DNA of 22,670 nt from a virus. Positions within the stretch are counted from its first letter, which is position 1, and each line of letters begins with the position of its first letter. The notes under the pieces were generated by a model, which was not told the DNA's origin, ran no database searches, and worked only from the letters and a program-made list of their open reading frames with translations. The stretch spans positions 1-22,670 of IMG/VR virus record IMGVR_UViG_3300030107_001186; one strand, written 5' to 3'. Positions 14,320 to 21,411 of the stretch are shown piece by piece. Position numbers and translations under genes: made by a program.

Positions 14320-14669
14320 GCCTTGCAAACGCCTTAAAAAAAGCTGCATCAAAGACACTAAGTAAGCTTGGTGGAGATGTAACCATAAGGCAAGTTACTG
14401 CTGGTTCATATAATACAACTACTGGTGCAATAACAGAATCAACTTCTGATACAACTATTAAAGGTTCTTTAAATAATGTAAATAGGTCTGAGGTAAATGA
14501 TCTTATTGAGGCACAAGATAAAATTCTTACTATATCTGCTGGCGATATTACTTTTGTACCAACCACAAAAGATAGAGTTGTTATAAGTAGTGTTGAATTT
14601 AAAATCATATCTGTAACTACAAACGAACAAAATAATACACCAATTAGCTTTGAACTTGTTTTAAGGTAA
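14316..14669 (+). CDS. Head-closure (stopper)-like protein
   Basis: The 117-residue protein has a helical basic N-terminus (LANALKKAASKTLSKLGGDV) and a beta-rich body with TTIKGSLNNVNRSEVNDLIE and TTKDRVVISSVEFKIISVTT, resembling small beta-barrel head-closure proteins of the SPP1 gp16/HK97 type. Position between the adaptor and the gp10-like protein supports this. It overlaps the preceding gene by 4 nt. Confidence 0.65.
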   Translation: MSLANALKKAASKTLSKLGGDVTIRQVTAGSYNTTTGAITESTSDTTIKGSLNNVNRSEVNDLIEAQDKILTISAGDITFVPTTKDRVVISSVEFKIISVTTNEQNNTPISFELVLR

Positions 14670-14671
14670 GT

Positions 14672-15028
14672 ATGGCCAGACAAATTAAAATTGAACAAAT
14701 AGATGATCTTATGGCAGAAGCAGTACAAGAGTTAGTACAAAAAACAACATTACGTTGGACAGAACTTTCAAAAAAAGCTACACCTGTTGGCGATACTGGT
14801 AATTTAAGAAATGGTTGGAAAACAAATATACAAAAATTTAAGGGTACTATCATAAATAATGTTGAATATGCAGAACCAGTAATATATGGAACTTCACTTC
14901 CACCTAGTTGGCAAGGCAAATTTAGAACAAGACAACAAACAATAAAAGGCTTTCCAGAATTACAAGCAAAACAACTTACCACTCAATATATACCAAATGA
15001 ATTACGAAGAATTATTAGGAGTAAGTAA
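14672..15028 (+). CDS. Tail completion / neck protein (HK97 gp10-like)
   Basis: This 118-residue protein carries the HK97 gp10-like pattern: an N-terminal helix, then TPVGDTGNLRNGWKTN (residues 36-51), matching the common P-V-x-T-G-x-L-R-x-S motif, and NVEYAEPVIYGT (residues 63-74) in place of the usual 'N-x-x-x-Y-A-x-x-x-E-x-G' segment. Such proteins join head and tail. AAGG lies upstream of the ATG. The stop overlaps the next ATG (TAATG). Confidence 0.82.
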   Translation: MARQIKIEQIDDLMAEAVQELVQKTTLRWTELSKKATPVGDTGNLRNGWKTNIQKFKGTIINNVEYAEPVIYGTSLPPSWQGKFRTRQQTIKGFPELQAKQLTTQYIPNELRRIIRSK

Positions 15029-15450
15029 TGGCTGCAACTAATCTCAACACAGTACGATCTACTATTGAAGCAAGATTGGCAACAGAGTTGGCAAGCAGCC
15101 CTGTTATTCCTGTTGTATTTAACAATATGTCTTTTGATTCAACTGCAGAAGATACCTTTGTGCAATGCCAAACAAGTTTTGGTTCTGGTAGTTATTTAAC
15201 TATGGGTGGTACTGCAAATTCTACAAACAGTGTAATTGGCTTAGTTCTTTTGAATATATTCACAGAAGAAGGTATTGGTGCTGGTGCTAATTATGTTATT
15301 GGCAAAAGGTTGCGAGACCTTTACAATAATATTACAGTTTCAAATGTTATTTTTGATTCGCCTATTGGACCAGAAGTTTTAACTTCTAGTCCAGAAGGTA
15401 AATTCCAAACACAAATAAGAATTACATTTGAGATATATGAGGATCTTTAA
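15028..15450 (+). CDS. Tail terminator-like protein (DUF4128-like)
   Basis: The 140-residue protein begins with a helix (LNTVRSTIEARLATELASSP), then alternating strands including VPVVF-like PVIPVVFNNMSF, and ends QTQIRITFEIYEDL. This is the alpha/beta layout of lambda gpU-type tail terminators, which cap the tail tube when it reaches full length. AGGAG precedes the ATG. Its place between the gp10-like protein and the tail tube gene is the standard one. I believe the family is DUF4128, from recollection. Confidence 0.78.
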   Translation: MAATNLNTVRSTIEARLATELASSPVIPVVFNNMSFDSTAEDTFVQCQTSFGSGSYLTMGGTANSTNSVIGLVLLNIFTEEGIGAGANYVIGKRLRDLYNNITVSNVIFDSPIGPEVLTSSPEGKFQTQIRITFEIYEDL

Positions 15451-15452
15451 TT

Positions 15453-15605
15453 ATGCCAAAACTTGTAATCACAGAAGAAATGCTAGATGCTATCGAAGCT
15501 GTTAAAGGAATAAGAGACTCAAGAATGTGGGATCCTAACTGCAAAAGATATATGGAGAATCAACAAAATACCAAAAAAGATGTAAAAAAGTCTGAAACAA
15601 GCTAA
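15453..15605 (+). CDS. 50-aa protein of unknown function
   Basis: ATG at 15453, two nucleotides after the terminator stop, opens a frame encoding MPKLVITEEMLDAIEAVKGI, then RDSRMWDPNCKRYMENQQ and a Lys-rich end. GAGG lies about 10 nt upstream. The non-repetitive first 35 residues and tight spacing argue that it is real. No family is recognised; it may be a small tail accessory protein. Confidence 0.55.
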   Translation: MPKLVITEEMLDAIEAVKGIRDSRMWDPNCKRYMENQQNTKKDVKKSETS

Positions 15606-15634
15606 ACTATTTATTAATAATTCTTTTTTTCGTT

Positions 15635-16054
15635 ATGGCTGCTCTTAAAGGTGACGTAGGTAAAATCATGTTCCATAATGCTGCTGGAACAGAAGCTGAT
15701 ATATCAGGTCTTAGAAATTGGTCACTGAATATTACAAAAGACACAATGGAAACCACAGTGCAAGGAGACACTTCAAAAACTTTTATTGGCGGTCTTATTT
15801 CTGGAGAAGGTTCAGCAACCCTTATTTATGACAATGCTGGTAACTCTGATTATTTAGCATTTGTTGAAGATGTATATACAACAGGTGATGCTGCAGATGC
15901 CTTGTTTGAGTTATTTCCAGATAGCAGTGCAAGTTCTAAAAAAATAGGTTTTTCGGGAATAATTAATGGAGCAACTTATGGTGCTGAACTTGGGTCAATT
16001 CAAGAAATCAACATCACATTCCAGACCTCAGGTGCCATAACTTCAGATATATAG
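15635..16054 (+). CDS. Major tail (tube) protein
   Basis: The 139-residue protein is beta-rich with features of siphovirus tube subunits: an N-terminal GDVGKIMFHN, SGLRNWSLNITKDTMETT (residues 24-41), TVQGDTSKTFIGGLISGEGS, and a C-terminal EINITFQTSGAITSDI strand. The T-K-D-x-x-E-T-T pattern is typical of lambda V/HK97 tube proteins. It follows the terminator and precedes the tail chaperones, the standard order. The leader is T-rich with no Shine-Dalgarno sequence. Confidence 0.87.
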   Translation: MAALKGDVGKIMFHNAAGTEADISGLRNWSLNITKDTMETTVQGDTSKTFIGGLISGEGSATLIYDNAGNSDYLAFVEDVYTTGDAADALFELFPDSSASSKKIGFSGIINGATYGAELGSIQEINITFQTSGAITSDI

Positions 16055-16081
16055 TAAATTAGGATAATACAATAAATTTAC

Positions 16082-16432
16082 ATGACAACAAAAAGAACAG
16101 TTGACATTATCACTGAGGCTTTCAGTGATGTTATGTCAAACAGACGTAAATACGAATTAGAATTGCCTAACGGAAAAAAAATTGATATATACTTTCCACC
16201 AGTTACTAGATATGACAGACAAAGAGCACAGACATCTGCTGGTACTGATGATGCATTAATGGTTTCTACTCAACTACTTTGTCAACTTGCTCAAAATGAA
16301 GATGGTTCTAAAGCTTTTGCATTAGCAGATGCTATAAATCTACAAAGAATGTTGCCTGAAAAAGTTCTTAATGATATAGAATTGTTTTTATTTGAAATCA
16401 AGTTAGACGTTGATACAGCAAAAAAAGATTAA
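16082..16432 (+). CDS. Tail assembly chaperone, short form (gpG-like)
   Basis: The 116-residue helical protein occupies the lambda G position between the tail tube and tape measure genes. Segments include RRKYELELPNGKKIDIYFPP (22-41) and ALADAINLQRMLPEKVLNDI. It would coat the tape measure protein during tail assembly and be absent from the virion. Codons 114-115 lie on an A7 run (16420-16426), where ribosomes can slip to give the longer GT form; in-frame termination follows two codons later. Confidence 0.85.
   Translation: MTTKRTVDIITEAFSDVMSNRRKYELELPNGKKIDIYFPPVTRYDRQRAQTSAGTDDALMVSTQLLCQLAQNEDGSKAFALADAINLQRMLPEKVLNDIELFLFEIKLDVDTAKKD
16420..16426 (+). other. Programmed -1 frameshift site A AAA AAA
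   Basis: The zero-frame codons are GCA AAA AAA GAT TAA, so the heptamer A AAA AAA is in the correct X XXY YYZ register. A -1 slip reads on as AGA TTA AGG AGA AAT AAC TGG and stays open for 58 codons. This matches lambda G/GT architecture. Transcriptional slippage on seven As could give the same product. An AAGGAG lies just downstream (16431-16436), not at the upstream stimulator position known from dnaX. Confidence 0.85.
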
Positions 16433-16602
16433 GGAGAAATAACTGGCTTTACTTTGAGTTGTTTCTCGCAGTTGAATTAGGAAAAACACTTACAGAACTA
16501 AGACAAAGCATGACAGAAGAGGAATTTTTATATTGGGTAGCTTATTATCAAATTAAACATGAAAAAGAAGAAAATATTCGTCAAAGAGCAAAAAACAGGT
16601 AA
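16426..16602 (+). CDS. Tail assembly chaperone, frameshift extension (gpT-like part of GT)
   Basis: This -1 frame continues the gpG-like protein for 58 codons after the slip, giving a GT fusion of about 173 residues. It contains WLYFELFLAVELGKTLTELR, then MTEEEFLYWVAYYQIKHEKE, the usual T-domain pattern (hydrophobic helix, 'L..LR..MT..E...W.AYY'). It has no proper start of its own: the only in-frame ATG (16510) lacks a ribosome-binding site. In lambda the T part binds tail tube subunits while G binds the tape measure. Confidence 0.85.
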   Translation, partial: RLRRNNWLYFELFLAVELGKTLTELRQSMTEEEFLYWVAYYQIKHEKEENIRQRAKNR

Positions 16603-16633
16603 TATATAAGAAATAGAATTTACAGAAAATTAA

Positions 16634-18445
16634 GTGGCTGAAAGTATAGTTACCTTAAGAGTTGAAGCAAGAAATGCAATATCTTCTTTAAATAAAACTT
16701 CTTTAGCTACAAAGCAATTATCAACTAATGCAAAAGGGGCAACAGCTTCTTTAACTTCAGCATCAGCAGCAGCAAAAGGATTAGGTGCGTCATTAGCCAC
16801 TTCACTTGGACCATTACTTACTATGGGTGCTGCTTTTGCTACTGTAGGTAGTGCAATAGGAACTTTTACAGCAAGAGAAAGAGATGTAGCAATTTTAAGA
16901 CAAGGTTTAGTTAATTTAGGTGAAGGTACTGTTGCTTTAAATGAATTGCAAGTGGCAGCTGATAAATTAGGAAATCAAACTTTATTCAATCAAGAAGAAT
17001 TTACTAGAGGTTTCAACTTATTAACAAGTTTTAGAAAAATTGGTGTTGATTCATATGAACGTGTAGCTCAAGCTGCTGCAGATATTGCTCAAGTTAACCA
17101 AGTTGATGTTAATACTTCTTTTATGCAATTAGCAAAAGCATTACAAGACCCAGAAAGAAATTTATCAAATTTAAATAGATCAGGTATTGCTTTTACAAAA
17201 ACACAAACTGAAGTCATAAAGGAATTAATGAAAACTAATAAAACCGCAGATGCTCATGCAATGATTCTGCGAATTGTTGAAGAAAGTTATAATAAATTAT
17301 CACAAGCTGCTGCAGAAGGTTTTGCTGGTAATGTTGATTCTTTGGGAGAAGCTTTTCGTGATTTTTCAGAAACATTAGGTAAAACATTAGAACCTGCTTT
17401 AATTGCAACCACAAAAGGGTTAACAGAATTATTGAAAGGTGCCAATGATTTCATTAATTCACCAATAGTAGGAACAGCTACATTATTCACTGGAATCGCT
17501 GTTGCGGCAAAAGGAACAATAGCAGTATTAGCTCTTCTTAAAACAGGTTTGGCTGCTGTCGGTGGTGCTGCTGGCGTTGCAGCAATAGCTTTAAACTCAA
17601 TACCTTTTGTAGCTGCAGCTACTCTTGTTGGCGCATTAACTACAAAAATAATAAGTGCAGCAAAAGAGCAACGAGATTTTAATAAAGCTTTAAAAGAAGG
17701 TGATGACCAAATACTAAAAAGTGAATTTAATAGTTTATTTATTGAAAGACAAAAAATATTAAAAAGAATTAATGAAGCACAAGAAAGTAGTAATAAAAAA
17801 GCATTGCAATCTTTAGAAAGACAACTTGATATAATTGAAAAATCAATGAGCCCAATAAAAGAAAAACTAGATGAAAATAGAAAAATTAAAAATACGATAA
17901 AAGATCAAAATGTTGCATTAACAGAACAAGAGACACAAATAGACAAAAATGCAGAGGCAGCAAAAAAACTGAAACAACAATTTGATGCTGCAGGTCAATC
18001 TGTTGAACAAAATATAGTACAAAATTTATCTGATGCCATTATGGGCGCTAAATCTCTTGGTGATGCTTTATCAAATGTTATAAGAAATATGCAAAGACAA
18101 CTTGTAGAAACCGCAGTAATGAGTGCTGTAGGTGGAATTGGTAATGTATTTAGTAATTTTTTAAGTGGCATATTTAAGAAAAAAGCAATGGGTGGACCTG
18201 TTGCCGCTGGCGGGTCTTATCTCGTAGGTGAGAAAGGCCCTGAATTATTTGTACCACAGCAAAGCGGTAATATAGTTCCGAATCATTCTCTTGCTGGTAC
18301 AACTAACGTGGTAGTAAATGTAGATGCTTCTGGCTCTGATGTTCAAGGTAATGATGATAGTGCTGCTAAACTAGGTGAAGTTATAGCATCAGCAGTACAA
18401 GCTGAAATAGTTAATCAACAAATGGCAGGGGGTTTATTGAGCTAA
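16634..18445 (+). CDS. Tail tape measure protein
   Basis: This 603-residue protein starts at GTG (16634), with no clear ribosome-binding site. It sets tail length; at about 0.15 nm per residue it predicts a tail near 90 nm. An Ala/Gly/Leu-rich hydrophobic segment lies at about 48-76 and a longer one at about 278-340. A charged coiled coil follows at about 345-450. The C-terminus carries MGGPVAAGGSYLVGEKGPEL (519-538), a well-known tape measure end motif. Residues 85-245 resemble the 'phage tail tape measure' core (TSFRKIG, LAKALQDP, ETLGKTLEP). Position after G/GT is exact. Confidence 0.93.
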   Translation: MAESIVTLRVEARNAISSLNKTSLATKQLSTNAKGATASLTSASAAAKGLGASLATSLGPLLTMGAAFATVGSAIGTFTARERDVAILRQGLVNLGEGTVALNELQVAADKLGNQTLFNQEEFTRGFNLLTSFRKIGVDSYERVAQAAADIAQVNQVDVNTSFMQLAKALQDPERNLSNLNRSGIAFTKTQTEVIKELMKTNKTADAHAMILRIVEESYNKLSQAAAEGFAGNVDSLGEAFRDFSETLGKTLEPALIATTKGLTELLKGANDFINSPIVGTATLFTGIAVAAKGTIAVLALLKTGLAAVGGAAGVAAIALNSIPFVAAATLVGALTTKIISAAKEQRDFNKALKEGDDQILKSEFNSLFIERQKILKRINEAQESSNKKALQSLERQLDIIEKSMSPIKEKLDENRKIKNTIKDQNVALTEQETQIDKNAEAAKKLKQQFDAAGQSVEQNIVQNLSDAIMGAKSLGDALSNVIRNMQRQLVETAVMSAVGGIGNVFSNFLSGIFKKKAMGGPVAAGGSYLVGEKGPELFVPQQSGNIVPNHSLAGTTNVVVNVDASGSDVQGNDDSAAKLGEVIASAVQAEIVNQQMAGGLLS

Positions 18446-18789
18446 TGGCTAGTTTTCCAACAACAGTAAATCCATCTTATGGTGCAGTTAAAAATTCTGA
18501 ACCAAATGTTCGCATTGCACAGTTTGGTTCTGGATATTCTCAACGTTCAACTTTTGGAATAAACCAAAATTTAAAAATTTATAATTTTAATTGGAGAAAT
18601 ATATCTGAAACAGATGCAGATGAAATAGAAACTTTTCTTGATGCAAGAGCAGGGGTAGAAAATTTTGATTACACACCAGCAGGGGAATCAGCTTCAAAAA
18701 AATTTATTTGTCCTCAATGGAGAAAAACTATACCTTATTTAAATAGAGCTTCAATATCAGCTACGTTTATAGAGGTGGCAGAGGCATGA
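18445..18789 (+). CDS. Minor tail protein, lambda gpM-like
   Basis: The 114-residue protein fits the gpM/'phage minor tail protein' family: RIAQFGSGYSQRSTFGINQN (23-42), then NFNWRNISETDADEIETFLD and a terminal SISATFIEVAEA. The family packs at the tail tip beneath gpL. It overlaps the tape measure stop (TAATG) and the next start (ATGA). Confidence 0.88.
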   Translation: MASFPTTVNPSYGAVKNSEPNVRIAQFGSGYSQRSTFGINQNLKIYNFNWRNISETDADEIETFLDARAGVENFDYTPAGESASKKFICPQWRKTIPYLNRASISATFIEVAEA

Positions 18790-19529
18790 CAAGCGCACAA
18801 ATAGTTCCAGCTTCTTCAAAAATTAGTGAAGAAATACAAAAACTTGAACCATCTGCACTGATTACTTTATTTGAACTCAAATTAACTCTTGACATTAATG
18901 GTGTAAATCAAACTTATTATTATCATGCTGGAACAAATGAGTTAAAAAGTAATATTGTATTTAATGGTATTACTTATGTTGCTGCACCTGTAGAAGTAAA
19001 AGGGTTTGATAAAACTACGAAAGGAACATTACCTAGACCTACTTTTACTGTTGCAAATGCTGATAATGCAATTACAAACTTAATGCTTTTATATAATCCT
19101 TTGAACGCAGAACTAAAAAGAATACAAACACATAAAAAATTTTTAGATGCTGTAAATTTTTCTAGTGGTACTAATGCAACCGCAGATCCCACCGCAATAG
19201 CACAGACTGATGATATTTGGTATATAGATAGAGTTGCAGCAGAAACCCCTCAATCAGTTTCATTTGAACTTACAGGAAAAATTAATATGCAAAATCTTAG
19301 ACTACCTAAAAGACAAATTGTTGAGCATTGTCCATGGCTTTATAAAGGAACTCAATGTGGATATAATGGTTCAAAATGTTTTGATGTTAATGATGTAGAG
19401 TTGACAGGTGATAATAAACAAGCTTTAGATAAATGTGGTCATAAATATTCAAGTTGTTTGGTACGTTTTTCTGGTAAAAATGAACTTGTGCCTTTCGGAG
19501 GATTTTTAAATGCAAGATTGCAGATGTGA
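18786..19529 (+). CDS. Minor tail protein, lambda gpL-like, with Fe-S-type cysteines
   Basis: This 247-residue tail-tip protein has an N-terminal beta-rich domain (LITLFELKLT, YYYHAGTNE) and a Cys-rich C-terminal domain. Cysteines at 182, 191, 217 and 224 have the spacing (9 and 7 residues within pairs) that I recall for the lambda gpL ligands reported to bind an iron-sulfur cluster; Cys198 is extra. HCPWLYKGTQCGYNG (181-195) is the family signature. The protein ends GGFLNARLQM, the normal end. It overlaps gpM and the peptidase gene by 4 nt and 1 nt. Confidence 0.88.
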   Translation: MTSAQIVPASSKISEEIQKLEPSALITLFELKLTLDINGVNQTYYYHAGTNELKSNIVFNGITYVAAPVEVKGFDKTTKGTLPRPTFTVANADNAITNLMLLYNPLNAELKRIQTHKKFLDAVNFSSGTNATADPTAIAQTDDIWYIDRVAAETPQSVSFELTGKINMQNLRLPKRQIVEHCPWLYKGTQCGYNGSKCFDVNDVELTGDNKQALDKCGHKYSSCLVRFSGKNELVPFGGFLNARLQM

Positions 19530-19834
19530 TGATATTTAAAGAAGAAGCAAAAAAACACGCTATAGAAGAGGCCCCAAGTGAATGTTGTGGAATTGTTGTT
19601 GATGATATTTATTATCGCTGCAATAATATTTCAGATACACCCAAAGATAATTTTGCAATACACCCAAAAGATTTTTTAAAAGCCAGATCAAAAGGTAAAT
19701 TACAATATATTATTCATAGTCATCCAGAAGGAGGTGATGCAAGTGAGGCTGACAAAAAAGCTTGTAAAGCAACAAAAATACCTTGGTTTGTTTATCTTTT
19801 ACCAGAGGACACATGGCAAATTATAAATCCTTAA
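19529..19834 (+). CDS. JAMM/MPN metalloprotease (N-terminal half of lambda gpK)
   Basis: From ATG 19529, which shares one base with the gpL stop (TGATG), the protein has 101 residues; the frame also allows GTG at 19526. It carries a complete JAMM zinc-peptidase motif: Glu18 (PSECCG), His63 and His65 (HSHPEGGDASEAD), Ser72 and Asp75. In lambda this domain is fused to an NlpC/P60 domain as gpK. Here the two are separate, overlapping genes. The likely role is processing or peptidoglycan cleavage during tail tip assembly or entry. Confidence 0.88.
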   Translation: MIFKEEAKKHAIEEAPSECCGIVVDDIYYRCNNISDTPKDNFAIHPKDFLKARSKGKLQYIIHSHPEGGDASEADKKACKATKIPWFVYLLPEDTWQIINP

Positions 19835-20187
19835 TCGGCAGACAATGGCAGTATGGGGTTTTTGATTGTTACTCTATAGTGCGTGATTATTATGCTTTGT
19901 TAGGAATAAACCTACCTGATTATGAAAGGCCAAAAAGTTTTGAAACTTGTAAAAGTATATTTTTAAGCGATGCAAACAAACTTAATTTTAAAGAAGTAAA
20001 TATAGATCAAAGAGAACCAAATGATGTTTTAATTATGAAAATATGGACTAAAGAACCAATGCATGGTGCTGTTCTTTTAAAAAATGATATGATACTACAT
20101 CAAAAATTTGAGTCTGTAAGTTGTTCAGAGTACTTTAACCATTATTATAGAAAAAGAACTGTAGGGTGTTTTAGATATGCAGCATAA
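19813..20187 (+). CDS. NlpC/P60 cysteine peptidase (C-terminal half of lambda gpK)
   Basis: I start the gene at ATG 19813 (124 residues), preceded by AGAGGA, rather than at the upstream ATG 19783, whose extra 10 residues look unrelated. The NlpC/P60 catalytic set is present: Cys19 in FDCYSIVRDYY, His84 in PMHGAVLL and His96 in ILHQ. Such enzymes cut peptidoglycan cross-bridges. The start lies 22 nt inside the JAMM gene in another frame, and the stop overlaps the gpI-like gene by 11 nt. The pair replaces the single lambda K gene. Confidence 0.87.
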   Translation: MANYKSLIGRQWQYGVFDCYSIVRDYYALLGINLPDYERPKSFETCKSIFLSDANKLNFKEVNIDQREPNDVLIMKIWTKEPMHGAVLLKNDMILHQKFESVSCSEYFNHYYRKRTVGCFRYAA

Positions 20188-21409
20188 AATTCTGCTGCTA
20201 GATGAATTAGGAGATAGGTGGGGTAAAACTCATGTGTATCATAATTTAAGATCACCTAGTGAAGCATTAAAATTGCTTTATATTAATTACCCTGATTTAC
20301 AAAAATATTTTGCTACTGCTCACGAAGATGGAATTGGTTTCACAGTTGTCCAAGCTGGTGAGTTTTTAGGTTATGAAGATTTAGGTTTACCATTAGGCAA
20401 AAATGATTTAGTTATAACACCTGTAATTACTGGTAGTGGTGGAGTTGGTAAAACGTTATTAGGTGCAGCTTTAATTGTTGTAACTGGAGGACTTGGAACA
20501 GCATTAGGTGTAACTGGTGGTGCTGGTTTGTTTGGTATAACAGGAGGTGTGGCAGGTGCTATTGGAGGTGTAATTGGAAAGCTCGGTGTTGGCCTTGTTC
20601 TTAGCGGTGTTTCAGATATTATTTCTCCTCAAACACAATTACCTGACTTTGATTTTGAAGCACCTGTATCAGGTTTTACAGGTGGTGCTGGTGGTATTAC
20701 AAGAGGTTCTGATGGTTCTCAAAGTTACGCTTATACAGGCGCAGCTAATACTGTAGGTTTAGGTAAAACTATTCCTGTAGTTTATGGTAAAGCCTTAGTC
20801 GGAGGTCATATATTAAGCACAAATATAGAAGTGTCTAATCAGTCTGACCCCTTAATGAAATATATAAGACCACCTAATTTTAATACTGTTCTTTTAAATA
20901 GTGAAAGATTAGAGACTCATTATACAAATGCTGGTGGTGTGATGGCAAGAAGATACAATGACACAACAAGCAACGCAAGTGGAACACAAAGCTATTTAAC
21001 TTCAAATAAGGTTATAGATTTACAAAACGAAGGTGAACAAAAAATTGCAGATATAACAGGAGATTCAAGTGGTAATACTGATGTTAAAAAGTTTCAAATA
21101 TTGTTTCAGGTAGGTGGCTTAATTGATTTTGTTGGAGAAGAAGGAACCACTAAAATTGATGGTTTTATTACATACAGAATTAAAATAAAAGAAAGAGATG
21201 ATGCAACTTTAGTTCTTAATAATCAGTCAACGATTCAAGGCTTAACTACAAAAAATCAAAATTACAGTTATATAACTAAATTGCCTTATCAAAAAATATC
21301 TGATAAAAGTAATTATGAAGTATTACTAGAAGTTATTGATACAGGAGTGGATTTTAATAAAGCATCTTTTACCATAAAGCAAGTAGGTTATAACTTAAAA
21401 GAGAATTAA
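20177..21409 (+). CDS. Tail assembly protein, lambda gpI-like, with long C-terminal extension
   Basis: The first part of this 410-residue protein matches lambda gpI: a ubiquitin-like N-terminal domain (about 1-82; LRSPSEALKLLYINYPDLQK), then a Gly/Ala-rich hydrophobic segment with likely membrane-type helices (88-148). Lambda gpI ends soon after (about 223 residues). Here the chain continues for some 200 residues: VGLGKTIPVVYGKALVGGHI (193-212), then a beta-rich region ending TIKQVGYNLKEN. The extension's start resembles the opening part of gpJ-type tip proteins, so it may be a tip domain built into gpI. Confidence 0.8.
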   Translation: MQHKILLLDELGDRWGKTHVYHNLRSPSEALKLLYINYPDLQKYFATAHEDGIGFTVVQAGEFLGYEDLGLPLGKNDLVITPVITGSGGVGKTLLGAALIVVTGGLGTALGVTGGAGLFGITGGVAGAIGGVIGKLGVGLVLSGVSDIISPQTQLPDFDFEAPVSGFTGGAGGITRGSDGSQSYAYTGAANTVGLGKTIPVVYGKALVGGHILSTNIEVSNQSDPLMKYIRPPNFNTVLLNSERLETHYTNAGGVMARRYNDTTSNASGTQSYLTSNKVIDLQNEGEQKIADITGDSSGNTDVKKFQILFQVGGLIDFVGEEGTTKIDGFITYRIKIKERDDATLVLNNQSTIQGLTTKNQNYSYITKLPYQKISDKSNYEVLLEVIDTGVDFNKASFTIKQVGYNLKEN

Positions 21410-21411
21410 TT

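Noticed and set aside
14279-14728. 149-codon open frame on the minus strand
   Set aside because: It lies opposite two coupled, family-recognisable tail-completion genes and its sequence looks like an antisense shadow.
19783-19812. Upstream ATG for the NlpC/P60 gene
   Set aside because: The added 10 residues are not part of the family and would increase overlap with the JAMM gene; ATG 19813 has an AGAGGA site.
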